64,000 nucleotides of DNA from Rhodanobacter ginsengisoli. GTDB taxonomy: Bacteria; Pseudomonadota; Gammaproteobacteria; Xanthomonadales; Rhodanobacteraceae. Location of the stretch: contig NZ_JBHSNF010000001.1 in NCBI RefSeq assembly GCF_042657065.1, positions 1,488,001 through 1,552,000 on the forward strand. The letters run 5' to 3'. The position numbers were made by a program, and so were the translations under genes. The notes under the pieces were generated by a model that worked only from the letters and a program-made list of their open reading frames with translations, ran no database searches and was not told the origin of the DNA. Position 1 is the first letter of the stretch, and the number at the start of each line of letters is the position of its first letter. Positions 17,629-25,360 of this stretch are shown here, in pieces.

Positions 17629-18080
17629 GTGTCCGATTCGCGCCGGATGTGCTCGCGCATCGCACTGTTCAGATCGCTCTGGGCCTGGGTGAGCGCCTGC
17701 AGCAGGGGTTGCAGGCGGTCGCGGGTGCTTCGCATCGAGGCGGCGGCCTCGTCCAGTTCACGCTGGCTGGCCCTTGGCGAGCGATCGCGGATCCACAGGC
17801 GCTGCTGCAGCAAGGCGCGCAGCCCACCTTCGATGGCGTGTCGTGCCTCCTGCTCGCTGGCGGCGGGCAGGTCTGGATTCAGCGACATCACCGCGTGGGC
17901 CTGCTGAAGGCCCGACCGGCAGGTCTTCAGATCCGTTTCCAGCCGGTCGGCCAGATCGAGCAGGGTTTTCAGGCTGCTGCCGCGCCGGGCCTGGCGTCGG
18001 CGCAGCAGCAAGGCCAGGCCAGCCAGGACAATCAACAGGGCGAGGAACGCGGCCAGGCCGAGCGTCAGATAGGAATTCAA
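17625..18080 (-). CDS. Small membrane-anchored coiled-coil protein, unknown function
   Basis: A 151-residue protein with one N-terminal membrane helix (YLTLGLAAFLALLIVLAGLA) followed by RRRQARR, which places the remainder in the cytoplasm by the positive-inside rule. The rest is helical with heptad-like segments (LADRLETDLKTCRSGL and the C-terminal RDRLQPLLQALTQAQSDL). I do not recognise the family. It overlaps the maf gene by 4 bases, so the pair is probably cotranslated. Confidence 0.7.
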   Translation of the reverse strand: MNSYLTLGLAAFLALLIVLAGLALLLRRRQARRGSSLKTLLDLADRLETDLKTCRSGLQQAHAVMSLNPDLPAASEQEARHAIEGGLRALLQQRLWIRDRSPRASQRELDEAAASMRSTRDRLQPLLQALTQAQSDLNSAMREHIRRESDT

Positions 18081-18187
18081 GGGCAGCGGCTCAGGCGGCA
18101 GGGGGATTCAGTCTGCCGCATTGGGCCCGGATCAGGCAAAATAGACAGGTCAAGAGGCTGATTTTCATGGCTGCGCTATCCTGCCGG

Positions 18188-18216
18188 TTGACTTCAGGTC
18201 ACTTCAAACCTAATAT
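18188..18216 (+). promoter_or_regulatory. Sigma-70 promoter of yceD-rpmF with a 3-base leader
   Basis: TTGACT (18188-18193) and TAATAT (18211-18216) are separated by exactly 17 bases. The expected start is A18223, three bases before the yceD ATG at 18226, so the message would be nearly leaderless. Confidence 0.75.
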
Positions 18217-18225
18217 TTCTCGATT

Positions 18226-18744
18226 ATGTCCGTGACACTGCCAGAGTCCGTGGACGCTTGGCGCATGGTCTCGGCGCGGCGTTCGTTCGAGGGAACGCTA
18301 CCCATCGCGACCCTGCCACGCCTGTGCGAGGTGTTGGCAAGTGCGGATGGAGAGGTGAAGTTCGAGCTGGATTTCGGGCGCGACAACCTCGGCATCGGTT
18401 ATGTCGATGTGCGTGCGCAAACCTCGTTGACCCTGGTCTGTCAGCGCACGCTGGAACCGTTTGTCCTGCCGATCACGCTGGATACGCGGCTCGGCCTGAT
18501 CAGGCAGGAGCGCGATGAGGCCGGTTTGCCGCCTGATTGCGAGCCGCTGCTGGTGGCCGAGGATGGCCGGCTGAAGCCGGCGGATGTGATTGAAGACGAA
18601 TTGCTGTTGGCGCTGCCGCTGGTTCCGGTCAATCCGGACAGCAGTTTGCCCGACGAAGTGACAGGTCACGACCCGGACGAGGATCTTGCCGGCGAGGGGC
18701 GCTCCGAAAATCCGTTTGCGGTGTTGCGCGAACTGAAGAAGTAA
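18226..18744 (+). CDS. yceD: YceD/DUF177 family protein
   Basis: A 172-residue DUF177 protein. Homologues sit before rpmF and, in plants and some bacteria, are linked to 23S rRNA accumulation. Recognisable parts are the N-terminal PESVDAWRMVSARRSFEG, a central VCQRTLEPFVLP (E. coli has two cysteines here, this protein one) and the C-terminal VIEDELLLALPLVPV and NPFAVLRELKK. The ATG at 18226 is required to include the conserved N terminus although no ribosome-binding site precedes it and a strong promoter ends only 9 bases upstream. Confidence 0.92.
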   Translation: MSVTLPESVDAWRMVSARRSFEGTLPIATLPRLCEVLASADGEVKFELDFGRDNLGIGYVDVRAQTSLTLVCQRTLEPFVLPITLDTRLGLIRQERDEAGLPPDCEPLLVAEDGRLKPADVIEDELLLALPLVPVNPDSSLPDEVTGHDPDEDLAGEGRSENPFAVLRELKK

Positions 18745-18813
18745 CCACCGACCCGGGTCAGTGATCCTGGTCATCTCGATTTCAGATCATTCAGTTTCAG
18801 TTGGAGAAATGCC

Positions 18814-19008
18814 ATGGCAGTTGCCAAGAGCCGCCGTACCCCGTCCACCCGCGGCATGCGTCGTTCGCACGACGCGCTGAAGACCGTGCAGCTGTCCACC
18901 GATCCGACCAGCGGCGAGGTGCATCTGCGCCACCACGTCACCAAGGATGGCTACTATCGCGGCAAGAAAGTGATCGAGACCAAGGGTGCGGTGTCGGTCG
19001 AGGATTGA
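18814..19008 (+). CDS. rpmF: 50S ribosomal protein L32
   Basis: A 64-residue basic protein (MAVAKSRRTPSTRGMRRSHD) of the large ribosomal subunit, without the CxxC zinc pairs, as in other Gammaproteobacteria. TTGGAG precedes the ATG. It lies 69 bases after yceD, as in most Proteobacteria, and is followed by an intrinsic terminator. Confidence 0.96.
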   Translation: MAVAKSRRTPSTRGMRRSHDALKTVQLSTDPTSGEVHLRHHVTKDGYYRGKKVIETKGAVSVED

Positions 19009-19055
19009 TCGGCTCGACGGAATCCCGCGGGGTTCCCGATGTACGATCATGCGAG

Positions 19056-19078
19056 ACGGCGCGGCGACGCGCCGTTTT
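19056..19078 (+). terminator. Intrinsic terminator after rpmF
   Basis: A perfect 8-bp stem ACGGCGCG/CGCGCCGT with a GCGA (GNRA) tetraloop, followed by four T. It may end or attenuate the yceD-rpmF transcript before fabH. Confidence 0.8.
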
Positions 19079-19087
19079 GCGTTGACG

Positions 19088-19114
19088 GGTACCGCGACGT
19101 AACGTTGCGGTACC
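19088..19114. repeat. 27-bp palindrome before fabH
   Basis: GGTACCGCGACGT and ACGTTGCGGTACC are arms of 13 bases around one central A, with a single G-T imperfection. It lies 10 bases after the rpmF terminator and 54 bases before fabH. It could be an operator or a second hairpin; the bound protein is unknown. Confidence 0.6.
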
Positions 19115-19167
19115 GCGCCGACGCCGACTCGATGTTCGACCCCCTGTTTTCGCTGATGGATAGCTGA

Positions 19168-20142
19168 ATGGCCCAGATCTACGCCCGCATCATCGCCACC
19201 GGCAGTGCGCTGCCCGAACGTGTCGTAACCAACGCCGATCTGGAAAAGATCGTCGATACCAGTGACGAGTGGATCCGCACCCGCACCGGCATCCGCCAGC
19301 GGCACATCGTGGCCGACGGCGAGACCACCGGCGATCTTGCCTTCCAGGCTGCGCAGAACGCCCTGGAAGCGGCCGGTGTCAAGGCATCCGAACTCGATCT
19401 GATCATCCTCGGGACAACCACCCCGGACATCATCTTTCCGTCCACCGCCTGCCTCGTGCAGCACCGTCTCGGTGCGAACGGCTGCGCGGCGTTCGACGTC
19501 AATGCAGCCTGCTCGGGCTTCGTCTACGCGCTGGGTATTGCCGACAAGTTCATCCGCAGCGGACAGTCGAAGAAGGTGCTGGTGATCGGCGCCGAGACAT
19601 TGACCCGGATGGTCGACTGGACCGAGCGCGAGAGCTGCGTGCTGTTCGGTGATGGTGCCGGCGCGGTGGTGCTGGAGGCTTCCAGTGAGCCAGGCATCTA
19701 TGCCACCTGTCTGCACGCCGACGGCGGCTACAAGCACCTGCTGTACAACCCGGTCGGTGTTTCGGTCGGTTTCAAGGACGAGCCCAACCATGGCGTGCGC
19801 ATCAACATGGCCGGACGGGAAGTGTTCAAGGTTGCGGTGAAGACGCTCGACTCGCTGGTGGGCGAGACGCTGCTCGCGGCCGACATGCAGGAGTCGGATA
19901 TCGACTGGCTGATTCCGCATCAGGCCAATCTGCGCATCATCGAGGCCACCGCCAAGCGACTGAAGATGTCGATGGATCGCGTCATCGTGACGGTCGACAA
20001 GCACGCCAACACGTCGTCCGGCTCGGTGCCGCTGGCGCTCGATCTGGCGGTGCGTTCGGGCAAGGTACAGCGCGGTCAGAACCTGCTGCTGGAAGCGTTC
20101 GGCGGCGGCTTCACGTGGGCCTCGGCGTTGCTGCGTTATTGA
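19168..20142 (+). CDS. fabH: Beta-ketoacyl-ACP synthase III
   Basis: A 324-residue thiolase-fold enzyme that begins fatty acid synthesis by condensing acetyl-CoA with malonyl-ACP. The catalytic triad is Cys115 (NAACSGF), His251 (IPHQANLRI) and Asn281 (KHANTSSGSVPLAL). The end FGGGFTWASALLRY is typical. Length matches E. coli FabH (317). In most relatives plsX stands between rpmF and fabH; only 159 bases are present here, holding a terminator and a palindrome. A terminator follows. Confidence 0.96.
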   Translation: MAQIYARIIATGSALPERVVTNADLEKIVDTSDEWIRTRTGIRQRHIVADGETTGDLAFQAAQNALEAAGVKASELDLIILGTTTPDIIFPSTACLVQHRLGANGCAAFDVNAACSGFVYALGIADKFIRSGQSKKVLVIGAETLTRMVDWTERESCVLFGDGAGAVVLEASSEPGIYATCLHADGGYKHLLYNPVGVSVGFKDEPNHGVRINMAGREVFKVAVKTLDSLVGETLLAADMQESDIDWLIPHQANLRIIEATAKRLKMSMDRVIVTVDKHANTSSGSVPLALDLAVRSGKVQRGQNLLLEAFGGGFTWASALLRY

Positions 20143-20173
20143 GGTCTGCCCGCCCGTCCCGCATGTTTCCGAC

Positions 20174-20202
20174 GATGCCGCCTCCGGGCGGCATCGCGTT
20201 TT
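20174..20202 (+). terminator. Intrinsic terminator after fabH
   Basis: A 9-bp stem GATGCCGCC/GGCGGCATC with a TCCG loop, then GCG and four T. It separates fabH from fabD, so fabD probably has its own promoter in the next 80 bases. Confidence 0.75.
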
Positions 20203-20281
20203 CCAGCCGGCGGAACATGGAATACAGCTGCGTATGGGCGGGGATGCTGGCACCATGGCCGCTTTAGTCGATGGAGTCCGC

Positions 20282-21235
20282 GTGTCCATGAGTTCAACTT
20301 CTGCTTCGCTCGCTTTCGTTTTCCCCGGTCAGGGCTCGCAGTCGGTCGGCATGCTGGCCGAACTGGCTGCCGCGCATGCCGAAGTCGGGGCGACGTTCGA
20401 AGAGGCTTCGCAAGGCGCCGGACTCGATTTGTGGGCGCTGAGTTCGCTGGGGCCGGAAGACCAGCTCAACCGTACCGAAAATACCCAGCCGGCACTGCTG
20501 GCGGCCAGCGTGGCGGTGTGGCGCGTATGGCAAAAGCTGGGCGGCGCGCAGCCGGCGCAACTGTCCGGACACAGTCTGGGCGAATACAGCGCGCTGGTCT
20601 GCGCCGGTGCACTGTCGCTGCATGATGCGGCAGCGCTGGTGGCCGAGCGCGGCCGGCTGATGCAGGCGGCCGTCCCGGCCGGGGTGGGCGCGATGGCGGC
20701 GATCCTCGGGGGAGACGATGCCCAGATCGCCGCCGTGTGCGAGGAAGTGGCGCAAGGGCAGGTGGTTTCGCCGGCCAATTTCAATTCCCCCGGCCAGTTG
20801 GTGATTGCCGGCCATGCGCAGGCGGTGGATCGCGCACTGGCGAGGCTTGCCGAATTGGGCGTGAAGAAGGCCATTCGCCTGGCTGTTTCGGTGCCATCGC
20901 ATTGTGCCTTGATGCGCGAGGCGGCGGATCGTCTGGGCGAGCGGATGGCCTCGCTGGACTGGCGGTTGCCGTCGATCCCGGTGCTGCAGAATGCCGAGGC
21001 GCGTACCTACGGCGATCTCGACGATATCCGCGGTGCGCTGCAGCGACAGTTGTATCTGCCGGTGCGCTGGACCGAATGCGTGCAGGCGTTGGCCGCCGGT
21101 GGTGCCACCCGGATCGCCGAGTGCGGTCCGGGCAAGGTACTGAGCGGCCTGGTCAAGCGCATCGACAGGAGTCTCGATGCGCGTGCCATCGGTACCCCGG
21201 TCGATCTGGACGCGGTCTGTGCCGAATGGGCGTGA
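20282..21235 (+). CDS. fabD: Malonyl-CoA:ACP transacylase
   Basis: A 317-residue acyltransferase moving malonyl from CoA to ACP. The nucleophile is Ser98 in GHSLGEYSAL, the N-terminal oxyanion loop is FPGQGSQS, the histidine is in SVPSHCALM, and the malonyl-selecting arginine is in AERGRLMQ. GTG 20282 has GGAG with 5-base spacing; ATG 20288 is also in frame with 11-base spacing, so the start is not certain. The gene is 71 bases before fabG. Confidence 0.95.
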   Translation: MSMSSTSASLAFVFPGQGSQSVGMLAELAAAHAEVGATFEEASQGAGLDLWALSSLGPEDQLNRTENTQPALLAASVAVWRVWQKLGGAQPAQLSGHSLGEYSALVCAGALSLHDAAALVAERGRLMQAAVPAGVGAMAAILGGDDAQIAAVCEEVAQGQVVSPANFNSPGQLVIAGHAQAVDRALARLAELGVKKAIRLAVSVPSHCALMREAADRLGERMASLDWRLPSIPVLQNAEARTYGDLDDIRGALQRQLYLPVRWTECVQALAAGGATRIAECGPGKVLSGLVKRIDRSLDARAIGTPVDLDAVCAEWA

Positions 21236-21306
21236 GCCGGCCGTTCGTTTCCGGATCCGACGTTCACATTTTCTGATTTTCCCGATTCCCGAAGGAACCA
21301 CTACAG

Positions 21307-22050
21307 ATGAGCAACCCACTGCAAGGTGAAATCGCGCTGGTCACCGGCGCCAGTCGCGGCATTGGTGCGGCGATCGCCGACGAGCTGGCGGCGATGGGCG
21401 CCACCGTGATCGGCACGGCGACCAGTGAAGCCGGTGCCGTCGCGATCGGCGAACGGCTGGCAGCGCAGGGCGGTCATGGCCGTGTGCTGGATGTCACCGA
21501 CGGCGCGGCGGTCGATGCGCTGATCGACGCGGTCGCAAAGCAGTTCGGCGCGATCTCGATCCTGATCAACAACGCCGGCATCACCCGCGATCAGCTGTTG
21601 ATGCGCATGCGCGAAGAGGACTGGAACATCATCCTCGACACCAACCTGAGCTCGGTCTACCGCACTTCGAAGGCGGTGATGCGCGGGATGATGAAGGCGC
21701 GCAAGGGCCGCATCATCTCGATCGCCTCGGTGATCGGGCTGACCGGCAATCCGGGACAGTCCAACTATGCCGCGGCCAAAGCCGGCGTCATCGCCTTCTC
21801 CAAGTCGCTGGCGCGCGAGATCGGATCCCGCGGGATCACCGTCAACGTGGTCGCGCCGGGCTTCATCGACACCGACATGACCCGCGCGCTGCCGGAGGAA
21901 TCGAAGCAGGCGCTGCTGGGGCAGATCGCGCTGGGTCGGCTCGGCGAGGTGGCCGATATCGCCAAGGCGGTGGGATTCCTCGCTTCCCCGGCCGCGGCCT
22001 ACATCACCGGCGAGACCCTGCACGTCAACGGTGGCATGTACATGCCGTAA
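21307..22050 (+). CDS. fabG: 3-oxoacyl-ACP reductase
   Basis: A 247-residue short-chain dehydrogenase using NADPH to reduce beta-ketoacyl-ACP. The cofactor motif is TGASRGIG, NNAG is present, and the catalytic residues are Ser141, Tyr154 and Lys158 (NYAAAKAG). The end GGMYMP is typical. It stands between fabD and acpP as in E. coli. Confidence 0.96.
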   Translation: MSNPLQGEIALVTGASRGIGAAIADELAAMGATVIGTATSEAGAVAIGERLAAQGGHGRVLDVTDGAAVDALIDAVAKQFGAISILINNAGITRDQLLMRMREEDWNIILDTNLSSVYRTSKAVMRGMMKARKGRIISIASVIGLTGNPGQSNYAAAKAGVIAFSKSLAREIGSRGITVNVVAPGFIDTDMTRALPEESKQALLGQIALGRLGEVADIAKAVGFLASPAAAYITGETLHVNGGMYMP

Positions 22051-22173
22051 CGCTTGTGCAGGTAGTTGTCGCCAGCGGACTCGTTTTAGGCGACAATTGC
22101 GCTTTCGCGCCGGGTTACCGGGACCTTGTCCTGGTATCACCGGCGAATCGTGGCGGCCTCGCGGTTTAGCCAC

Positions 22174-22179
22174 TACAAT
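22174..22179 (+). promoter_or_regulatory. Possible -10 element of an acpP promoter
   Basis: TACAAT is a good -10 hexamer 69 bases before the acpP start, but the -35 region (TGGCGG with 17-base spacing) is poor. A separate acpP promoter is expected because the ACP gene is very highly expressed in bacteria. Confidence 0.35.
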
Positions 22180-22247
22180 GCCGCCGGCCTTTTGCAGGCA
22201 TCCCGCCGGCACAGACAAACATTTACTCCTTGAGAGGTATGGGCAAC

Positions 22248-22487
22248 ATGAGCACCATCGAAGAGCGCGTGAAGAAAATCGTCATAGAGCAGTTGGGCGT
22301 GAAAGAGGATGAAGTCACGGCGAACGCTTCGTTCGTGGACGATCTTGGCGCAGATTCGCTGGACACGGTGGAACTGGTGATGGCGCTCGAGGAAGAGTTC
22401 GAGACCGAGATTCCCGATGAGGATGCCGAGAAGATCACCACCGTTCAGCAGGCTGTTGACTATATCAAGGCCCATTCCAAGGATTGA
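22248..22487 (+). CDS. acpP: Acyl carrier protein
   Basis: A 79-residue acidic ACP that carries growing acyl chains on 4'-phosphopantetheine attached to Ser37 (LGADSLDTVEL). Sequence is nearly that of E. coli ACP. ATG 22248 gives the standard MSTIEERVKK N terminus; upstream in-frame ATG codons at 22239 and before are closer to the GAGAGG site but would add residues not seen in the family. Confidence 0.97.
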   Translation: MSTIEERVKKIVIEQLGVKEDEVTANASFVDDLGADSLDTVELVMALEEEFETEIPDEDAEKITTVQQAVDYIKAHSKD

Positions 22488-22548
22488 TTGGTACGGTATG
22501 GATTGATCCTGGCTTGATTGTCTCGGGCTCGGTTGATTCAAGATTGAT
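22484..22548 (+). repeat. TTGAT repeats with 19/11-base alternate spacing
   Basis: TTGAT occurs at 22484, 22503, 22514, 22533 and 22544, so steps are 19, 11, 19 and 11, a 30-base period over 2.2 units. The array begins inside the acpP stop codon and lies in the acpP-fabF gap. Its function is unknown. Confidence 0.6.
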
Positions 22549-22610
22549 CGCGACATGTCGCATTGGCAGGCTCCGCGCTGGCCAGCCGGTTCATGTGGCG
22601 ATATCGAACG

Positions 22611-22633
22611 CTGCGCCTTCTTGGCGCAGTTTT
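22611..22633 (+). terminator. Intrinsic terminator after acpP
   Basis: A 7-bp stem CTGCGCC/GGCGCAG with a TTCTT loop followed by TTTT. It would release the abundant acpP message before fabF. A second hairpin, CCCCGTA/TACGGGG, stands at 22659-22677. Confidence 0.75.
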
Positions 22634-22769
22634 CGTTTCTGCATTTTGTAACGTCCGACCCCGTATGGTGTACGGGGTGTGTCCCTGCCGATTGGGATGA
22701 CGTATTTGCGATCCGCGTCGCGAAAGCAGCCGCCGACGACGGATTTACGGAATCACGAAGGAAGACAGC

Positions 22770-24008
22770 ATGAGCAAGCGTCGAGTAGTAGTCACCGGCA
22801 TGGGTATCATTTCGCCGGTCGGCAACGACATCGCCACCGCCTGGGAGCGTGTTCTCAAGGGTGAGAGCGGTATCGGGCCGGTCACCCATTTCGATACCTC
22901 CGCCTATTCCACGCGCATTGCAGGCCAGGTCAGCGGCTTCGATCCATCGCAATGGATGCCGCTCAAGGACGTCAAGAAGATGGATCCGTTCATCCATTAC
23001 GGCGTCGCGGCGGGCACGCAGGCCCTGCGTGATTCCGGGCTGGAAGTGACCGAGGCGAATGCGCCGCGCATCGGCGTGGCGGTCGGCGCCGGCATCGGCG
23101 GGCTGTACACGATCGAAGCCACCACGCTCGAACTGGCCGCGAAGGGACCGCGTCGGGTCTCGCCGTTCTACGTGCCAAGCTCGATCATCAACATGGTGTC
23201 GGGTCAGTTGTCGATCATGTTCGGCCTGAAGGGGCCGAACATCGCCTGCGTCACCGCCTGCACCACGGCCACCCACAACATCGGTCTGGCCGCACGGATG
23301 ATCCAGTACGGCGATGCCGATGCGATGATCGCCGGCGGCACCGAGTTCGCCACCACCGGCACCGCGATGGCCGGGTTCTGTTCGGCCAAGGCGATGTCCA
23401 CCCGCAACGATGACCCGACCCGGGCCAGCCGGCCATGGGACAAGGACCGCGACGGCTTCGTGCTGTCCGACGGCGCCGGGGTGCTGATGCTGGAAGAGTA
23501 CGAGCACGCCAAGGCGCGCGGTGCGCGGATCTACGCCGAGCTGGCGGGCTTCGGCATGAGCGGCGACGCCTTCCACATGACCGCACCGAGCGAGGGTGGC
23601 GAAGGCGCGGCGCGTTGCATGCAGAGCACGCTGGACGACGCCCGCATCGCCCCGACCGAGGTGCAATACGTCAACGCCCACGGTACCTCGACCCCGCTCG
23701 GCGACCTGGGTGAGGTGATGGCCGCGAAGAAGGTCTTCGGCGACCATGCCTACAAGCTGGCGATGAGCTCGACCAAGTCGACCACCGGGCATCTGCTCGG
23801 TGCGGCCGGCGGCGTCGAGGCGATCTTCACGATCCTGGCGTTGCGCGATCAGGTACTGCCGCCGACGATCAACCTGGATGAGCCGAGCGAAGGCTGTGAT
23901 CTGGACTTCGTGGCGAACACGGCGCGCGAGGCGAAGCTCGACGTGGCGATTTCCAACTCGTTCGGTTTTGGCGGCACCAACGGCACGCTGGCATTCCGTC
24001 GCGTCTGA
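22770..24008 (+). CDS. fabF: Beta-ketoacyl-ACP synthase II
   Basis: A 412-residue elongation condensing enzyme of type II fatty acid synthesis. The nucleophile is Cys164 (TACTTATHN); the two histidines are in NAHGTSTPLGD and STKSTTGHLLGAAGG, and the lysine of the family is the one in TKSTTGH. GAAGGAAG precedes the ATG. pabB begins two bases after the stop, so the fab and pab genes are transcriptionally joined. Confidence 0.96.
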   Translation: MSKRRVVVTGMGIISPVGNDIATAWERVLKGESGIGPVTHFDTSAYSTRIAGQVSGFDPSQWMPLKDVKKMDPFIHYGVAAGTQALRDSGLEVTEANAPRIGVAVGAGIGGLYTIEATTLELAAKGPRRVSPFYVPSSIINMVSGQLSIMFGLKGPNIACVTACTTATHNIGLAARMIQYGDADAMIAGGTEFATTGTAMAGFCSAKAMSTRNDDPTRASRPWDKDRDGFVLSDGAGVLMLEEYEHAKARGARIYAELAGFGMSGDAFHMTAPSEGGEGAARCMQSTLDDARIAPTEVQYVNAHGTSTPLGDLGEVMAAKKVFGDHAYKLAMSSTKSTTGHLLGAAGGVEAIFTILALRDQVLPPTINLDEPSEGCDLDFVANTAREAKLDVAISNSFGFGGTNGTLAFRRV

Positions 24009-24010
24009 GC

Positions 24011-25360
24011 GTGACCTGCCATCGCCGTGTCCTGAGCGGCCGGCGCGACTTGCTCGCGCCGGCCGCAGCGTTTCCGGAACGCTATCCTTGCCTGCTGGAA
24101 AGCGTGGTGCGCGGTACCGCGCAGTCGCGCTACGACATCCTGTTTGCGTTCCCGGGCGATCGGCTCACCCTGCATGGCGATGGCCAGCTGGAGGATGCTT
24201 CGGGGCAGTTGCCCGGGGAACGCTTTCTCGATGCGCTGGATGCCGCCTGGCAGGCCGGGCGATTGCCGCCGGCCGATGACGAACTGCCATTCCACGGCGG
24301 CTGGGTGCTGCTGCTGGCTTACGAGCTGGCTGGAGAAATCGAGCCGACGCTGAAGTTGTCGGCACCCTCCGTGTTGCCGGTGGCGCTGGCCGTGCGCTGC
24401 CCGGCCGCGGTGATCGTCGACCATGCAAGCGACTGCACGATCCTGGTCGCCGAAGCGGGCCACGAGAACCTGCTGGACGCGCTGGAGGCCGATCTTGCCG
24501 CCGCACCGCTTGAGATTCCCGCGCTGGCCGCTCCGGTCACCTGGGAGGAGGATGTACCGGAACTCTTCCTGGAGGGGGTGGCACGCATTCACGAGCACCT
24601 TTATGCCGGCGACATCTTTCAGGCGAACCTGTCGCGGGCCTGGCGCGCCTGCTATGCGCAGTCGCCCACGCCGGCATCACTGTACGCGCTGCTGCGCCGT
24701 GCCAATCCGGCGCCGTTTGCCGGCCTGCTGCAGCAACCGGGGTGGTCGGTGGTGAGCTCCTCGCCGGAGCGACTGGTCGAGGTACGCCGGGGATTGGCAC
24801 AGACGCGGCCGATCGCCGGCACCCGCCCGCGCCTGCCCGGCGATGACGAACTGGCACGCATCCGCGAGTTGAGCGCGCACCCGAAGGAGCGCGCCGAGCA
24901 TGTGATGCTGATCGACCTGGAGCGCAACGATCTCGGCCGGGTCTGCGTGCCGGGCACGGTCGAGGTCGACGAGCTGATGGCGGTGGAGAGTTACGCCCAC
25001 GTTCACCACATTGTCTCCAATGTAAGAGGGCGCCTGCGTGCCGGGGTGACGCCGGGTGAAGTGATCGCGGCGACCTTTCCCGGCGGCACCATCACCGGCT
25101 GTCCCAAGGTGCGCTGCATGGAAATCATCGCCGGGCTGGAGCACGCACCGCGTGGTGCCTATACCGGCGCACTGGGCTATCTGGATCGCAATGGTGACCT
25201 CGACTTGAACATCCTGATCCGTACCCTGACCCTGGCTGGCAATGAAGTCAGCCTGCGCGCGGGCGCCGGCATCGTTGCCGATTCGGTCGCCGCGAGCGAG
25301 CTCGATGAAACCCGCGCCAAGGCGCGCGGCCTGCTGCGTGCGCTGGGAGTACCGGACTGA
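24011..25360 (+). CDS. pabB: Aminodeoxychorismate synthase component I
   Basis: A 449-residue chorismate-binding enzyme that makes 4-amino-4-deoxychorismate for folate. The C-terminal signatures are AHPKERAEHVMLIDLERNDL, FPGGTITGCPKVRCMEII and GAYTGALGYL. The motif equivalent to PIKGT, whose lysine forms a covalent intermediate in E. coli PabB, is PIAGTRPRL here, as in anthranilate synthase. Assignment to PabB rests on the adjacent, overlapping pabC. A GTG start two bases after fabF is used. E. coli has no pabB in this cluster. Confidence 0.88.
   Translation: MTCHRRVLSGRRDLLAPAAAFPERYPCLLESVVRGTAQSRYDILFAFPGDRLTLHGDGQLEDASGQLPGERFLDALDAAWQAGRLPPADDELPFHGGWVLLLAYELAGEIEPTLKLSAPSVLPVALAVRCPAAVIVDHASDCTILVAEAGHENLLDALEADLAAAPLEIPALAAPVTWEEDVPELFLEGVARIHEHLYAGDIFQANLSRAWRACYAQSPTPASLYALLRRANPAPFAGLLQQPGWSVVSSSPERLVEVRRGLAQTRPIAGTRPRLPGDDELARIRELSAHPKERAEHVMLIDLERNDLGRVCVPGTVEVDELMAVESYAHVHHIVSNVRGRLRAGVTPGEVIAATFPGGTITGCPKVRCMEIIAGLEHAPRGAYTGALGYLDRNGDLDLNILIRTLTLAGNEVSLRAGAGIVADSVAASELDETRAKARGLLRALGVPD

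Noticed and set aside
19081..19110. TTGACG at 19082 as a -35 for fabH
   Set aside because: No acceptable -10 occurs 15-19 bases downstream; the region is a palindrome.
22659..22677. CCCCGTA/TACGGGG hairpin as a fabF riboswitch
   Set aside because: It is a simple short stem with no conserved junction or aptamer core that I can recognise.
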